64,000 bases of DNA from the NCBI GenBank assembly GCA_016212085.1, contig JACRHL010000023.1:1-64000 (forward strand), read 5' to 3'. This document shows positions 35,274 through 44,668 of this stretch, one piece after another. Position 1 is the first letter of the stretch; every line of letters starts with the position of its first letter. The stretch comes from Nitrospirota bacterium (GTDB lineage: Bacteria; Nitrospirota; JACRHL01). The notes beneath the pieces are model-generated. The model worked only from the letters and a program-made list of their open reading frames with translations, made no database searches and had not been told where the DNA came from. The position numbers were made by a program, and so were the translations under genes.

Positions 35274-36035
35274 GTGATCGACCGTCTTGTCAAATACGTG
35301 CGCGACAGCCAGGTGTGGCAGTCCATCTTCCGGCACGGCTACCCGGACACGGACCGCAACCAGTCGCTGGTCATGTTCAGCAGCGTGCTGCTGCACCTGC
35401 ACCCGGTGAAGATCCGGCGCAGCGCCCTCAAGTTCCGCTACACCATGTGCCTGGGCGGCCTGTCGGCGTTCATGTTCCTGCTGCTCACGTTCACCGGCAT
35501 CTTTCTGATGTTCTACTACGTGCCCGACACCCGCGCGGCGTATGGCAACATCAAGGACATCACCTCGAACGTGTTCATGGGCGGCCTCATGCGCGACCTG
35601 CACAAGTGGTCGGCGGAGGCCATGGTGTTCCTGGTGTGGGCGCACATGTTCCGCGTGTTCATGACCGGCGCCTACAAGGCCCCGCGCGAGCTCAACTGGG
35701 TGGTGGGCTGCATCCTGCTCACGGCCACCTTGCTGCTCTCCTGGACCGGCTACCTGCTGCCGTGGGACCAGCTGGCTCTGTGGGCCATCACCGTGGGCAC
35801 CAAGATGGCCGAGGCCACCCCGTTCATCGGCTATGCCGGTCCCTGGGGCCAGCAACTCGGCTTCCGGGTGGATAACGACATCCGCTTCCTGCTGATCGGC
35901 GGCACCGTGGTGGGCCAGAACGCGCTGCTGCGCTTCTATGTGCTGCACTGCGTGGCGCTGCCGGTCATCATCACCCTGGGCATGGTGGTGCACTTCTGGC
36001 GCATCCGCAAGGACGGTTTCTCCGGTCCCCTGTAA
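35274..36035 (+). CDS. Cytochrome b6-like N-terminal half of cytochrome b
   Basis: A 253-residue protein with four membrane helices. The bis-histidine haem ligands appear as two pairs: [16 protein letters not shown] (helix II) and [17 protein letters not shown] (helix IV). [16 protein letters not shown] is the conserved quinol-site loop. The protein ends after helix IV, so it corresponds to cytochrome b6, with the remainder in the next gene. Start GTG with GGAGA upstream. Confidence 0.92.
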   Translation: MIDRLVKYVRDSQVWQSIFRHGYPDTDRNQSLVMFSSVLLHLHPVKIRRSALKFRYTMCLGGLSAFMFLLLTFTGIFLMFYYVPDTRAAYGNIKDITSNVFMGGLMRDLHKWSAEAMVFLVWAHMFRVFMTGAYKAPRELNWVVGCILLTATLLLSWTGYLLPWDQLALWAITVGTKMAEATPFIGYAGPWGQQLGFRVDNDIRFLLIGGTVVGQNALLRFYVLHCVALPVIITLGMVVHFWRIRKDGFSGPL

Positions 36036-36092
36036 CCGCGCGACCGATCGGCGGATTTGCGGCGACCGGATCGTAACTTAAGGAGCTACCTC

Positions 36093-36923
36093 GTGGCCGA
36101 ACGCGATACCACGGAAAACATCTTTCCACGGAACCCCAAGAAGTCCTACGCGCTCATGGAGCTCGTCAAGGGCCAGGGCTTCCAGACCCGCAAGCAGCCG
36201 GAGGACACCGTCTTCGTGTGGCCGCATCTGCTCTACATCGAGCTGATCGCCGCGGTGACCTTCCTGGCCGGCCTGCTGTGGGTGTGCACCTTCAAGCACG
36301 CCCCCCTGGAAGACATGGCCAGCGCCGACACCACCCCCAACCCCATGAAGGCCCCCTGGTACTTCCTGGGCCTCCAGGAGCTGCTGGTGTTCTTCGATCC
36401 GTGGCTGGCGGGCATGGTGCTGCCGGTGCTGATGATCGTCGGGCTGATGGCCATCCCGTACCTGGACGTCAACCCCAAGGGGGTCGGCTACTGGGCGTGG
36501 CGGGAGCGGCCGTTCGCCATCTGGACGTTCAACTTCGGCTTCCTGCTGTGGTGGATTTTCATCATCATCGGCGTGTTCTTCCGCGGCCTGGACTGGGCCT
36601 GGTACTGGCCGTGGGACGACTGGAGCCAGCACAAGGTGGCGTCCAGCGCCACCCTGAACGACATGAACGTGATCCTCCAGGGGTGGGGCATGGGGGCGGC
36701 GGGCGCCGACTGGGCCACCTATGTCCTCACCATCCTGTACTTCGTCGTGTTCCTGGCGTTGCCGGCGGTGCTGTGGCGCGGCTTCTCCAAGCAGCTCGGG
36801 GCCGTGCGCTACATCATCGTGTGGGGCCTGTTCGCCGCCATGATGCTGAGCCCGCTGAAGGTGTTCCTGCGCCTCGCGTTCAACATCAAGTACTTCATGG
36901 TGACCCCCTGGTTCAAGCTGTAA
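36093..36923 (+). CDS. Cytochrome b C-terminal half (subunit IV-like)
   Basis: A 276-residue protein with about five hydrophobic segments. It contains KAPWYFLGLQELL where bc1 enzymes have PEWY. The PEWY glutamate is replaced here, as I recall for other split-b complexes of delta-like proteobacteria. It is longer than chloroplast subunit IV (about 160), with extra C-terminal helices (about 160-270). Start GTG with AAGGAG upstream. It completes the quinol-oxidising core with the preceding gene. Confidence 0.88.
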   Translation: MAERDTTENIFPRNPKKSYALMELVKGQGFQTRKQPEDTVFVWPHLLYIELIAAVTFLAGLLWVCTFKHAPLEDMASADTTPNPMKAPWYFLGLQELLVFFDPWLAGMVLPVLMIVGLMAIPYLDVNPKGVGYWAWRERPFAIWTFNFGFLLWWIFIIIGVFFRGLDWAWYWPWDDWSQHKVASSATLNDMNVILQGWGMGAAGADWATYVLTILYFVVFLALPAVLWRGFSKQLGAVRYIIVWGLFAAMMLSPLKVFLRLAFNIKYFMVTPWFKL

Positions 36924-36975
36924 CGCCCGCCCGGAGTTACCCATCCTAGGACCGTAGAGAGAGACCCTCGAGCCC

Positions 36976-37920
36976 ATGGATATCAAGAATGTCCTGTTCG
37001 CCATCGCCGGCCTGAGCCTGGCGGGCCTGTTCGGTTACCACGCCTACCACGGCGCCAACCCGGAGTGGCACGACTACCAGCGCACCTATTACGGGATGCT
37101 GGCCGACAAGATGAACGACCCCAAGCTGGCCGGCGCGCCGCTCAAAATCGAGCAGGTGTGGCTGCCCACGGTGAACAACCGCGCCGACCGCTGCGTGACC
37201 TGCCACAAGGGCATCGGCAACCCCCTGTTCAAGGACGCGCCGCAGCCGTACACCACCCACCCGCAGATGTTCGACGACGAGGGCAAGCCCGCGGGGTATA
37301 TCCTCAGCCACCCGTTCGACAAGTTCGGCTGCACCGTGTGCCACGAGGGCGAGCCGCAGGCCCTGACGGTGGAGGCCACCCACGGCAACGTGCACCACCT
37401 GGACCGCGAGATGCTGGTGGGCAAGTTCGCCGAATCGTCCTGCTCCAAGTGCCACCGCACCCTGTACCACCGCAAGGCCGACCTGCCCATGGCCGCGCAG
37501 CTGATGGCGGGCAAGGATCTGTTCAAGAAGAAGGGCTGCGGCGCCTGCCACACCGCCAAGCAGATGAAGACCAAGGGCACCGCGGGTCCCGAGTTGTCCG
37601 GCTTCGGCAGCAAGACCGAGCTGTCGTTCTACCTGGTGCACGACTTCCACCACGTGGAGGGCGAGCACACCAAGTTGCAGTGGGAGTGGGAGCACTTCAA
37701 GGACCCGCAGAAGATCACGCCGGGCAACCCCAATGCCAACCCGCCGCAGCCGCCGACCATCATGCCCAACTTCGGGCTGTCGGACGAGGAGACGGACCAG
37801 CTCACCACGCTGATCATGTCGTTCAAGGAAGACGTCAAGGAGGCCGTGCCCATGCACTTCCTCAGCAACTACCCGCCCATCGAGACGGAGACAGAGGTGG
37901 CGGCGGTGGCGCAGGAGTAG
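36976..37920 (+). CDS. Membrane-anchored tetraheme cytochrome c of the bc complex
   Basis: A 314-residue protein with an N-terminal uncleaved-type membrane helix (about 5-22) and four CxxCH haem sites: CVTCH, CTVCH, CSKCH and CGACH. The fourth is in a typical class-I-like domain (KDLFKKKGCGACHT, then IMPNFGLSDEE with a possible Met ligand). It replaces the monohaem c1 of canonical bc1 complexes and should pass electrons to periplasmic carriers. Last gene of the operon; an intrinsic-type terminator follows. Confidence 0.9.
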   Translation: MDIKNVLFAIAGLSLAGLFGYHAYHGANPEWHDYQRTYYGMLADKMNDPKLAGAPLKIEQVWLPTVNNRADRCVTCHKGIGNPLFKDAPQPYTTHPQMFDDEGKPAGYILSHPFDKFGCTVCHEGEPQALTVEATHGNVHHLDREMLVGKFAESSCSKCHRTLYHRKADLPMAAQLMAGKDLFKKKGCGACHTAKQMKTKGTAGPELSGFGSKTELSFYLVHDFHHVEGEHTKLQWEWEHFKDPQKITPGNPNANPPQPPTIMPNFGLSDEETDQLTTLIMSFKEDVKEAVPMHFLSNYPPIETETEVAAVAQE

Positions 37921-37943
37921 GCGCCACCGGCGCCACGGCGCAC

Positions 37944-37982
37944 AAGGCCCCGCCAAGCCCCCCGCCGGGCTGGCGGGGCCTT
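37944..37982 (+). terminator. Terminator of the bc complex operon
   Basis: A perfect 12-bp stem AAGGCCCCGCCA/TGGCGGGGCCTT, 23 bases after the cytochrome stop. A T-rich stretch follows. Confidence 0.75.
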
Positions 37983-38105
37983 GGTGTTTGTGGGGCCCGC
38001 CACGGACCGATCGGGAATTTTGGGGTACACTTACCGCTTCGAGATGCGGAACCCCCTGGGATTCCGCCGGATGTTCCCCGTCCACCACCGGAATAGACGC
38101 GGCAT

Positions 38106-39617
38106 ATGACACCCATCGGCGTTGACTTGGGCACCACCCACCTGGCCGCCGCCTGGGTGGACGGCACCGGCTCTCCCCGGGTGTTGTACGGACCGGACGG
38201 CAGCGCCCTGGTGCCCGCCACCATCTACTTCGAATCCGCCGACGTGGTGCAGGTGGGGCGCGACCCGTTGCGCGGCGAGGGGCTGGAGCTGGACCGCCTG
38301 GCCATCCAGACCAAGCGCTGGCTGGGCCGGCCGCGCAACTTCCTGCTCCACGACCGCGAATACTCGGCGGTGGAGCTGGCCTCGCTCATGCTGCGCAAGC
38401 TCGTCGCCCGCGCCAAGGCGCAACTGGGTGACGACGTGGGCCCGGTCACCCTGGCCATTCCCGCCCATTTCGATGTGGCGCAGCGCGCGGCCATCCACCA
38501 GGTGGCCGATCTGGCGGGCGTCACCCTGAACACCATCGTCAGCGAGCCGGTGGCCGCCAGCATGGCCTTCTGCACCCCCCGCGCCGGCAAGCATTACCGC
38601 GACCTGGCGGACGGCGTGCCGACCCTGGTGATCGACCTGGGCGGCGGCACCCTGGATATCTCGGTGGTGACCGCCACCCCGGACCTGATCGACGTGCCGG
38701 TGGTCACCGGCGACGGCCACCTGGGCGGCATGGATTTCGACCGCGCCCTCTACTACCGCCTGTGCCACCACGTGCTGGACGAGACCGGCGTGGACCCGGC
38801 GGGCGATCCCGCCCTGCGCTACCAGCTGCTGGCCCGGTCGCGCGCGGCCAAGGAGAGCCTGACCTACAACGACACGGCGCGCGTGGAGGTGCCGGCGCAC
38901 CTGCTCGGGGGCCGGCCGTGCCCGCCGCTGGACCTGACGGTGGACGAGGCCGACGAGCTGTGGAGCGACCTTTTGGCCCGGGCCGAAACGCTCCTGCTGC
39001 GCGCGCTGGCGGAGTGTGAGCAGGAGGGCATCGACATCGGCCGCGTGGTGTTCTCCGGCGGCGGCTCGCTGGTGCCCGCGTTCCGCCGGCGCATGCTGTC
39101 GCACCTGACGCCGCTCAGCGCCGAGAACGACATGCTCATGGGCCCCGACGAGGCGGTGGCGGTGGGCGCCGCCCTGTACGGCCACATGTTCGAGGGCAAG
39201 GGGGCCGACCTGGGGCCCCTGCCCAACCTGCACGAGCACCTGCCCTACGACCTGGGCGTGGCGGACGACGTGGGCCACATGGTGGTGGTGGTGCCCAAGG
39301 GCGCGCGCCTGCCGGGGCGTGGCGTGCACGTGTTCACCACCGTGGAGGATCGCCAGCAGCAGGTGGTGTTCCGCATCGTCCGGCGCGACGCGGACGGCGG
39401 CCTGATCCCGCTGGGCGAGGTGGCCCTGAACGACCTGCCGCCCCGCCCCCAGGGGGAGCCGGACCTGACCGTGCACTTCCAGGTGGACGCCGAGGGTGCC
39501 CTCACCATCGACGCCTGGGAGGGGGACAACACCCCCGTCTCCCTCAAGATCGCCTTCTCCGGCGACCTGACCGCCCTGCGCCCGGCCCGCCGGGGCCGCC
39601 AGCTCACGGTGCTGTGA
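38106..39617 (+). CDS. Short Hsp70-family protein
   Basis: A 503-residue protein with an actin-like ATPase domain: GVDLGTT (phosphate 1), VIDLGGGTLDIS (phosphate 2) and FSGGGS (adenosine). A short beta-type substrate domain (about 390-500) follows. The helical lid and C-terminal tail of DnaK (638 residues) are absent. It may be a non-canonical chaperone or a cytoplasmic ATPase switch. The next gene lies 57 bp downstream on the same strand. No dnaJ or grpE is near. Confidence 0.85.
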   Translation: MTPIGVDLGTTHLAAAWVDGTGSPRVLYGPDGSALVPATIYFESADVVQVGRDPLRGEGLELDRLAIQTKRWLGRPRNFLLHDREYSAVELASLMLRKLVARAKAQLGDDVGPVTLAIPAHFDVAQRAAIHQVADLAGVTLNTIVSEPVAASMAFCTPRAGKHYRDLADGVPTLVIDLGGGTLDISVVTATPDLIDVPVVTGDGHLGGMDFDRALYYRLCHHVLDETGVDPAGDPALRYQLLARSRAAKESLTYNDTARVEVPAHLLGGRPCPPLDLTVDEADELWSDLLARAETLLLRALAECEQEGIDIGRVVFSGGGSLVPAFRRRMLSHLTPLSAENDMLMGPDEAVAVGAALYGHMFEGKGADLGPLPNLHEHLPYDLGVADDVGHMVVVVPKGARLPGRGVHVFTTVEDRQQQVVFRIVRRDADGGLIPLGEVALNDLPPRPQGEPDLTVHFQVDAEGALTIDAWEGDNTPVSLKIAFSGDLTALRPARRGRQLTVL

Positions 39618-39674
39618 GCGGGGGATGAACGCGCCCCTTCCCTTCCGGCTGCCGGGGTTTCCCGCGCTCGCGCC

Positions 39675-41240
39675 GTGACCGGCTCCGCCCAGGAGCGGTT
39701 GATCCGGGGCCTGCTGTCGCCCGGCGCCTACCCCCATCCGGTGGGGGAGATCCGCCACATCGAGACCCACATCTCCCACGTGCTGCTCACCGGCGACCTG
39801 GTCTACAAGCTCAAGAAGCCGGTGGACCTGGGCTTCGTGGACTACACCACCCTGGCCCGGCGCCGCCATTTTTGCGAGGAGGAGCTGCGCCTCAACCGGC
39901 GCCTGGCCCCGGCCCTGTACCTGGAGGTGGTGCCCATCACCGGCACGCCGGAGCGGCCACGGGTGGGCGGGGAGGGGGAGGCCATCGACTACGCGGTGCG
40001 CATGCGCGCCTTCCGCCAGGAGGACCAGTGGGACCGGGTGCTGGAGCGGGGCGAGCTGACGGCGGCGCACGTGGAGGCCCTGGCGGACACCCTGGCGGCG
40101 TTCCACGGCGGCGTGCGGGTGGCCGTTCCCGGCGAGGGGCTGGGCGGCCCGGAGCAGGTGGCGGCGGCGCTGCGCGCCAATTTCGCCCTCACCCGGCGCT
40201 TCGTTCCCGGCCTGATCCCGGAGGCCCCCTACCGGCACCTGGAGGCATGGACGGAGGCGCAACTGGCGCGCCTGTCCCCGGTCATCGCCGGGCGCCTGCA
40301 AGGCGGCTTCGTGCGCGAGTGTCATGGCGACGTGCATTTGCAGAACGTGGCCTTTCTGGGTGGCGACCTGCTGGTGTTCGACTGCATCGAGTTCAACGAC
40401 ACGTTCCGCTTCGTGGACGTGATGGCCGAGGTGGCTTTCACCCAGATGGACCTGGACTCGCGCGGGCGGCCCGACCTGGGCTGGCGCTTCATCAACCGCT
40501 ACCTGGAGCGGTCCGGCGATTACGCGGGGCTGGCCCTGCTGCCCCTGTACCTGAGCTACCGCGCCTACGTGCGCGCCAAGGTGGCTGCCCTGTCGCCGGA
40601 CGCGGATAAAAACCGTATCCGCGCCCTGGTGGCCCTGGCCATGGGGTACGGCCAGATGCGCGGCGGCGGCATCGTGCTCATGCACGGGGTGACCGGCTGC
40701 GGCAAGAGCACCGTCAGCGCCGATCTGCTCGCCCGCCTGGGCGCCGTCCGCCTGCGTTCCGACGTGGAGCGCAAGCGCCTGGCCGGCGTGGGGCGGGCGG
40801 CCAGCGCCGCCGCGCCGGAGCGGGGCATCTACAACCCGGCGATGACCCAGGCCACCTACGGCGCGCTGCTGGACGGGGCGGAAACGGCCGTGAACGCGGG
40901 CTTCACCGCCATTCTCGACGCCACCTACCTGAATCCGGCGCACCGGAACGCGGCCAAGGCACTGGCCGGACGGTTGGGGGTTCCCCTTATAATCGTCTCC
41001 TGCCAGGCGTCGGTGCCCGAGCTGGAGCGGCGCATCCGGGCGCGCGCGGCGGAAGGCCGCGACGTGTCCGACGGCACCCTGGCGGTGCTCCGCAAGCAGC
41101 TGCACCACACCCCGCTCGATCCGTGGGAGGCCGCCCACACGGTGGTGGTGGACACGGAAACGGCGGACCCCTCGGTGCTCGCCGCCCGGGTGGCGGAACG
41201 GCTGGCCGGCGGCGGCGCCGGGCGGCCGGCGGGCCGTTAG
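39675..41240 (+). CDS. Aminoglycoside-phosphotransferase-like/P-loop ATPase fusion
   Basis: A 521-residue protein. The N-terminal APH-like kinase fold (about 1-320) has VYKLKKPVDLGFVDY and the catalytic-loop segment ECHGDVHLQN followed by FDCIEFN. The C-terminal P-loop kinase domain has GVTGCGKST (about 338-346) and an LDATYLNPAHR segment. Such fusions are widespread and usually annotated as bifunctional APH/ATP-binding proteins. Substrate unknown. The start is GTG; it follows the Hsp70 gene and precedes dprA. Confidence 0.82.
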   Translation: MTGSAQERLIRGLLSPGAYPHPVGEIRHIETHISHVLLTGDLVYKLKKPVDLGFVDYTTLARRRHFCEEELRLNRRLAPALYLEVVPITGTPERPRVGGEGEAIDYAVRMRAFRQEDQWDRVLERGELTAAHVEALADTLAAFHGGVRVAVPGEGLGGPEQVAAALRANFALTRRFVPGLIPEAPYRHLEAWTEAQLARLSPVIAGRLQGGFVRECHGDVHLQNVAFLGGDLLVFDCIEFNDTFRFVDVMAEVAFTQMDLDSRGRPDLGWRFINRYLERSGDYAGLALLPLYLSYRAYVRAKVAALSPDADKNRIRALVALAMGYGQMRGGGIVLMHGVTGCGKSTVSADLLARLGAVRLRSDVERKRLAGVGRAASAAAPERGIYNPAMTQATYGALLDGAETAVNAGFTAILDATYLNPAHRNAAKALAGRLGVPLIIVSCQASVPELERRIRARAAEGRDVSDGTLAVLRKQLHHTPLDPWEAAHTVVVDTETADPSVLAARVAERLAGGGAGRPAGR

Positions 41241-41257
41241 GGGGAGGGGCCTTGTCC

Positions 41258-42379
41258 GTGACCGGCATCGACGTGGCGGCGTCCCTTGCCCTGGCCGACG
41301 TGCCGGGCATCGGCACCATCGGCTACGCCAGGCTGGTGCGCCACTTCGGCAGCGCCGGGGCGGTGCTGGCCGCCGGCCGCGCGCGCCTGGAGGGGGAGAC
41401 GGGCTTGCGCGCGCCGCTGGCGGCGGCGGTGGCCGCCACCCGCCCGGACGACGGCGTCCGGCGGCGGATGACCTGGGCGGCGCGCAACGGCGCCCGCATC
41501 CTGCCCCTGGAGGACCCGGACTATCCGGGCCTGCTGGCGGAGATCGCCGATCCGCCGCCGATCCTGTACGTGAAGGGGGATGGCCTGGCCGATTGCGGGC
41601 GCACCATCGGCGTGGTGGGCTCCCGGCGCATCAGCCCCTACGGGCGGGAGATGACGCGGGCGTTGTGCGAGGCCTTTGCCCGCTGGGGCATCACCGTGGT
41701 GAGCGGCCTCGCCCTGGGGGTGGACGGCCAGGCCCACCACGCGGCCCTGGAGGCGGGCGGCAACACGGTGGCGGTGCTGGGCACCGGCCTCGACCGCCCC
41801 TATCCCCCGGAGCACCTGGAGCTGTGCGGGCGGGTGGCCCGGCAGGGGGCGGTGGTGACCGAGTTCTCCCCCGGCACCCGGCCCCTGGGGGCGCACTTTC
41901 CGCGCCGCAACCGCATCATCAGCGGCCTGTCCCTGGGGGTGGTGGTGGTGGAGGCGGAGCGCGGCAGCGGCTCGCTCATCACGGCGCGGCTGGCCGGCGA
42001 GCAGGGGCGCGGGGTGTTCGCCGTGCCCGGCAACGTGGACCAGCCCGGCGCCCGTGGCACCAACGCCCTGATCCGCGAGGGAGCCACCCTGGTCACCGCG
42101 CCGGAGGACGTGGTGGCGGAGCTGCTGCCGCACCTGGCCGCCACCCTGCCGGGGGCGGCGGAGGCACGGGAAGGGGCCCCGGCGGCGCCGGAACTGGGGG
42201 AGCTGCCATCGCGGGTGTTCGCCGAGCTGAGCGCCACGCCGGTGTCCGTGGACCAGCTCGCCGAGGGCCTGGCGCTGGACACGGGCACCCTGCTGGGCGC
42301 CCTGCTGGACCTGGAGATGGGGGGGTGGGTGGAAAAATTACCGGGAAACCGCTATATTCGCACACCCCGGTGTCGGTGA
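41258..42379 (+). CDS. dprA: DNA-processing protein DprA
   Basis: A protein of about 373 residues. An N-terminal SAM-like region (about 1-70) leads into a Rossmann-like fold with GVVGSRRISPYG, VSGLALGVDGQAH, FPRRNRIISGLS and GSLITARLA. A C-terminal winged-helix DML1-like domain (about 310-370) follows. DprA loads RecA on incoming single-stranded DNA during natural transformation. The start is uncertain: GTG 41258 has GGAGG ten bases upstream, and TTG 41252 is in frame. It is followed by topA, the common dprA-topA pairing. Confidence 0.93.
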   Translation: MTGIDVAASLALADVPGIGTIGYARLVRHFGSAGAVLAAGRARLEGETGLRAPLAAAVAATRPDDGVRRRMTWAARNGARILPLEDPDYPGLLAEIADPPPILYVKGDGLADCGRTIGVVGSRRISPYGREMTRALCEAFARWGITVVSGLALGVDGQAHHAALEAGGNTVAVLGTGLDRPYPPEHLELCGRVARQGAVVTEFSPGTRPLGAHFPRRNRIISGLSLGVVVVEAERGSGSLITARLAGEQGRGVFAVPGNVDQPGARGTNALIREGATLVTAPEDVVAELLPHLAATLPGAAEAREGAPAAPELGELPSRVFAELSATPVSVDQLAEGLALDTGTLLGALLDLEMGGWVEKLPGNRYIRTPRCR

Positions 42380-42444
42380 ACATTTTATTGTGTCGGCCGT
42401 AATGGCTTGCTCAAACCGGGTCTTTCCCTGAAGATTTAAGAACC

Positions 42445-44667
42445 ATGCCCAAGTCCCTTGTCATCGTGGAGTCGCCGTCGAAGGCCAAGACCATCCAGAA
42501 ATACCTGGGGTCCGGCTATGTGGTGAAGTCCAGCGTCGGTCACGTGCGCGACCTGCCCAAGGACGACATCGGCATCGACGTCGAGAACGGCTTCACGCCC
42601 CAGTACACCACCATCCGCGGCAAGGGCAAGGTGTTGCAGGAGATCCGCTCCGCCGCCAAGACCGCCGACAAGGTGTTCCTGGCCACCGACCCCGACCGCG
42701 AGGGGGAGGCCATCGCCTGGCACATTGCCCAGGAGATCAAGTCCGACGACAAGCTCTTCCGGGTGCGCTTCAACGAGATCACCAAGAAGGCCATCCTGGA
42801 CGGCATCGACCACCCCACGCAGATCGACGTGGACATGGTCAACGCCCAGCAGGCGCGCCGCGTGCTCGACCGCATCGTGGGCTACAAGCTGTCGCCCCTG
42901 TTGTGGGAGAAGGTCAAGCGCGGCCTGTCCGCCGGCCGGGTGCAGAGCGTGGCGGTGCGCCTGGTGGCGGAGCGCGAGGCGGAGATCAAGGCGTTCGTGC
43001 CCGAGGAGTCGTGGTCCATCACGGCCGAGTTCGACGGCAAGCCGCCATTTGCCGCCAAGCTCACCAAGCTCGACGGCCAGACCGTCAAGCTGCGCGAGGG
43101 CGACGCCGCCCAGGCGGTGGTGGCCGAGCTGGCCGGCGCGCCGTTCACCGTGGCCGACATCGCCAAAAAGGAGCGCAAGAAGCGCCCGGTGGCGCCGTTC
43201 ATCACCAGCAAGCTGCAACAGGACGCGGCGCGCCAACTGGGCTTCACCCCCAAGCGCACCATGAGCATCGCCCAGCAGCTTTACGAGGGCGTGGAGCTGG
43301 GGTCCGAGGGGCCGGTGGGCCTCATCACCTACATGCGCACCGACTCCACCCGCATCTCCCAGGACGCCCTGGACGAGGCGCGCGTCTTCGTCGCCGGCCG
43401 CTACGGCGCCGAGTATCTGCCGGACGCGCCCAACATCTATAAGTCCAAGGCCTCGGCCCAGGACGCCCACGAGGCCATCCGCCCCACCGACGTGAACCAC
43501 ACGCCGGACCAGTTGCAGGGCGTGCTGTCGCGCGAGCAGTACCGGCTGTACCGCCTGATCTGGTCGCGCTTCGTGGCCAGCCAGATGATGCCCGCCCGCT
43601 ACGACGACACGGCGGTGGACCTGGCCTGCGGCCGCGCCACCTTCCGCGCCAACGGCTCGGTGATGACCTTCGCGGGCTTCACCGCCGTGTACACGGAGGG
43701 GCGCGAGGAGAGCGACACCAAGGCCGACGAGGAGCAGGAGGGTTCGCTGCCGGCCCTTGCCGACGGGCAGACGCTTGCCGCCCGCGCCCTGTTGCCGCGC
43801 CAGCACTTCACCCAGCCGCCGCCGCGCTACAACGAGGCGCTGCTCATCAAGGAGCTGGAGGAGCGCGGCATCGGCCGGCCGTCCACCTACGCCACCATCA
43901 TCTCCACCATCCAGGACCGCAAGTACGTGGAGAAGCGCGAGGCGCGCTTCCACCTCACCGACCTGGGCGGGGTGGTGAACGACCTGCTGGTGGCCCACTT
44001 CGCCAACATCGTCTCCGCCGAGTTCACCGCGCGCATGGAGCAGGATCTGGACGAGGTGGAGGAGGGCCGCAAGCAGTGGGTGACCTCGGTCCAGGAGTTC
44101 TACGACCCCTTCGCCCGCGACCTGGAGGCCGCCAAGGCCGGCATGCGCAACATCAAGCGCGAGACCGTCCCCACCGATATCGACTGCGACCAGTGCGGCC
44201 AGAAGATGGTCATCCGCTGGGGCCGCCACGGCCGCTTCCTGGCCTGCTCCACCTACCCGGAGTGCAAGAACACCAAGGAGTTCACCGAGGACGAGGGCGG
44301 CGTCCGCATCCAGGGCGATGAGGTGGTCGACACCCCCTGCCCGGCGTGCGGCAAGCCCATGGCGGTGAAGACCGGCAAGTTCGGCCGCTTCCTGGCCTGC
44401 ACCGGCTACCCGGCGTGCAAGACCACGCGCCCCATCCCCACCGGCGTCCCTTGCCCGCGTGACTGCGGCGGCGAGCTGGTGGAGAAGCAGAGCCGGAAGG
44501 GCAAGGTGTTCTACTCCTGCTCCACCTATCCCAAGTGCGACTTCGCCTCGTGGGACCGGCCGGTGCCCGAGGCCTGCCCGGACTGCGGCAGCCCCTATCT
44601 GGTGGCCAAGGGGCAGGGGCTGGTGTGCCCCAACAAGGGCTGCGGGTTCAAGAAAAAAGCCGCCTGA
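42445..44667 (+). CDS. topA: DNA topoisomerase I
   Basis: A 740-residue type IA topoisomerase that relaxes negative supercoils. The Toprim acidic residues are Glu9 (VESPSKAKT) and Asp82/Asp84/Glu86 (TDPDREGE). The active-site tyrosine is Tyr296 (GLITYMRTDST). The C-terminus carries four zinc-ribbon modules of Cys pairs (from about 575 to 738). Start ATG 42445, 65 bp after dprA; trmFO begins one base after its stop, so the two are coupled. Confidence 0.97.
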   Translation: MPKSLVIVESPSKAKTIQKYLGSGYVVKSSVGHVRDLPKDDIGIDVENGFTPQYTTIRGKGKVLQEIRSAAKTADKVFLATDPDREGEAIAWHIAQEIKSDDKLFRVRFNEITKKAILDGIDHPTQIDVDMVNAQQARRVLDRIVGYKLSPLLWEKVKRGLSAGRVQSVAVRLVAEREAEIKAFVPEESWSITAEFDGKPPFAAKLTKLDGQTVKLREGDAAQAVVAELAGAPFTVADIAKKERKKRPVAPFITSKLQQDAARQLGFTPKRTMSIAQQLYEGVELGSEGPVGLITYMRTDSTRISQDALDEARVFVAGRYGAEYLPDAPNIYKSKASAQDAHEAIRPTDVNHTPDQLQGVLSREQYRLYRLIWSRFVASQMMPARYDDTAVDLACGRATFRANGSVMTFAGFTAVYTEGREESDTKADEEQEGSLPALADGQTLAARALLPRQHFTQPPPRYNEALLIKELEERGIGRPSTYATIISTIQDRKYVEKREARFHLTDLGGVVNDLLVAHFANIVSAEFTARMEQDLDEVEEGRKQWVTSVQEFYDPFARDLEAAKAGMRNIKRETVPTDIDCDQCGQKMVIRWGRHGRFLACSTYPECKNTKEFTEDEGGVRIQGDEVVDTPCPACGKPMAVKTGKFGRFLACTGYPACKTTRPIPTGVPCPRDCGGELVEKQSRKGKVFYSCSTYPKCDFASWDRPVPEACPDCGSPYLVAKGQGLVCPNKGCGFKKKAA

Positions 44668-44668
44668 C

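Noticed and set aside
38031-41138. A 1035-residue minus-strand frame across the Hsp70 and kinase-fusion genes
   Set aside because: It lies opposite two genes with clear catalytic motifs, and its composition (Gln, His, Val, Gly) is typical of antisense shadows.
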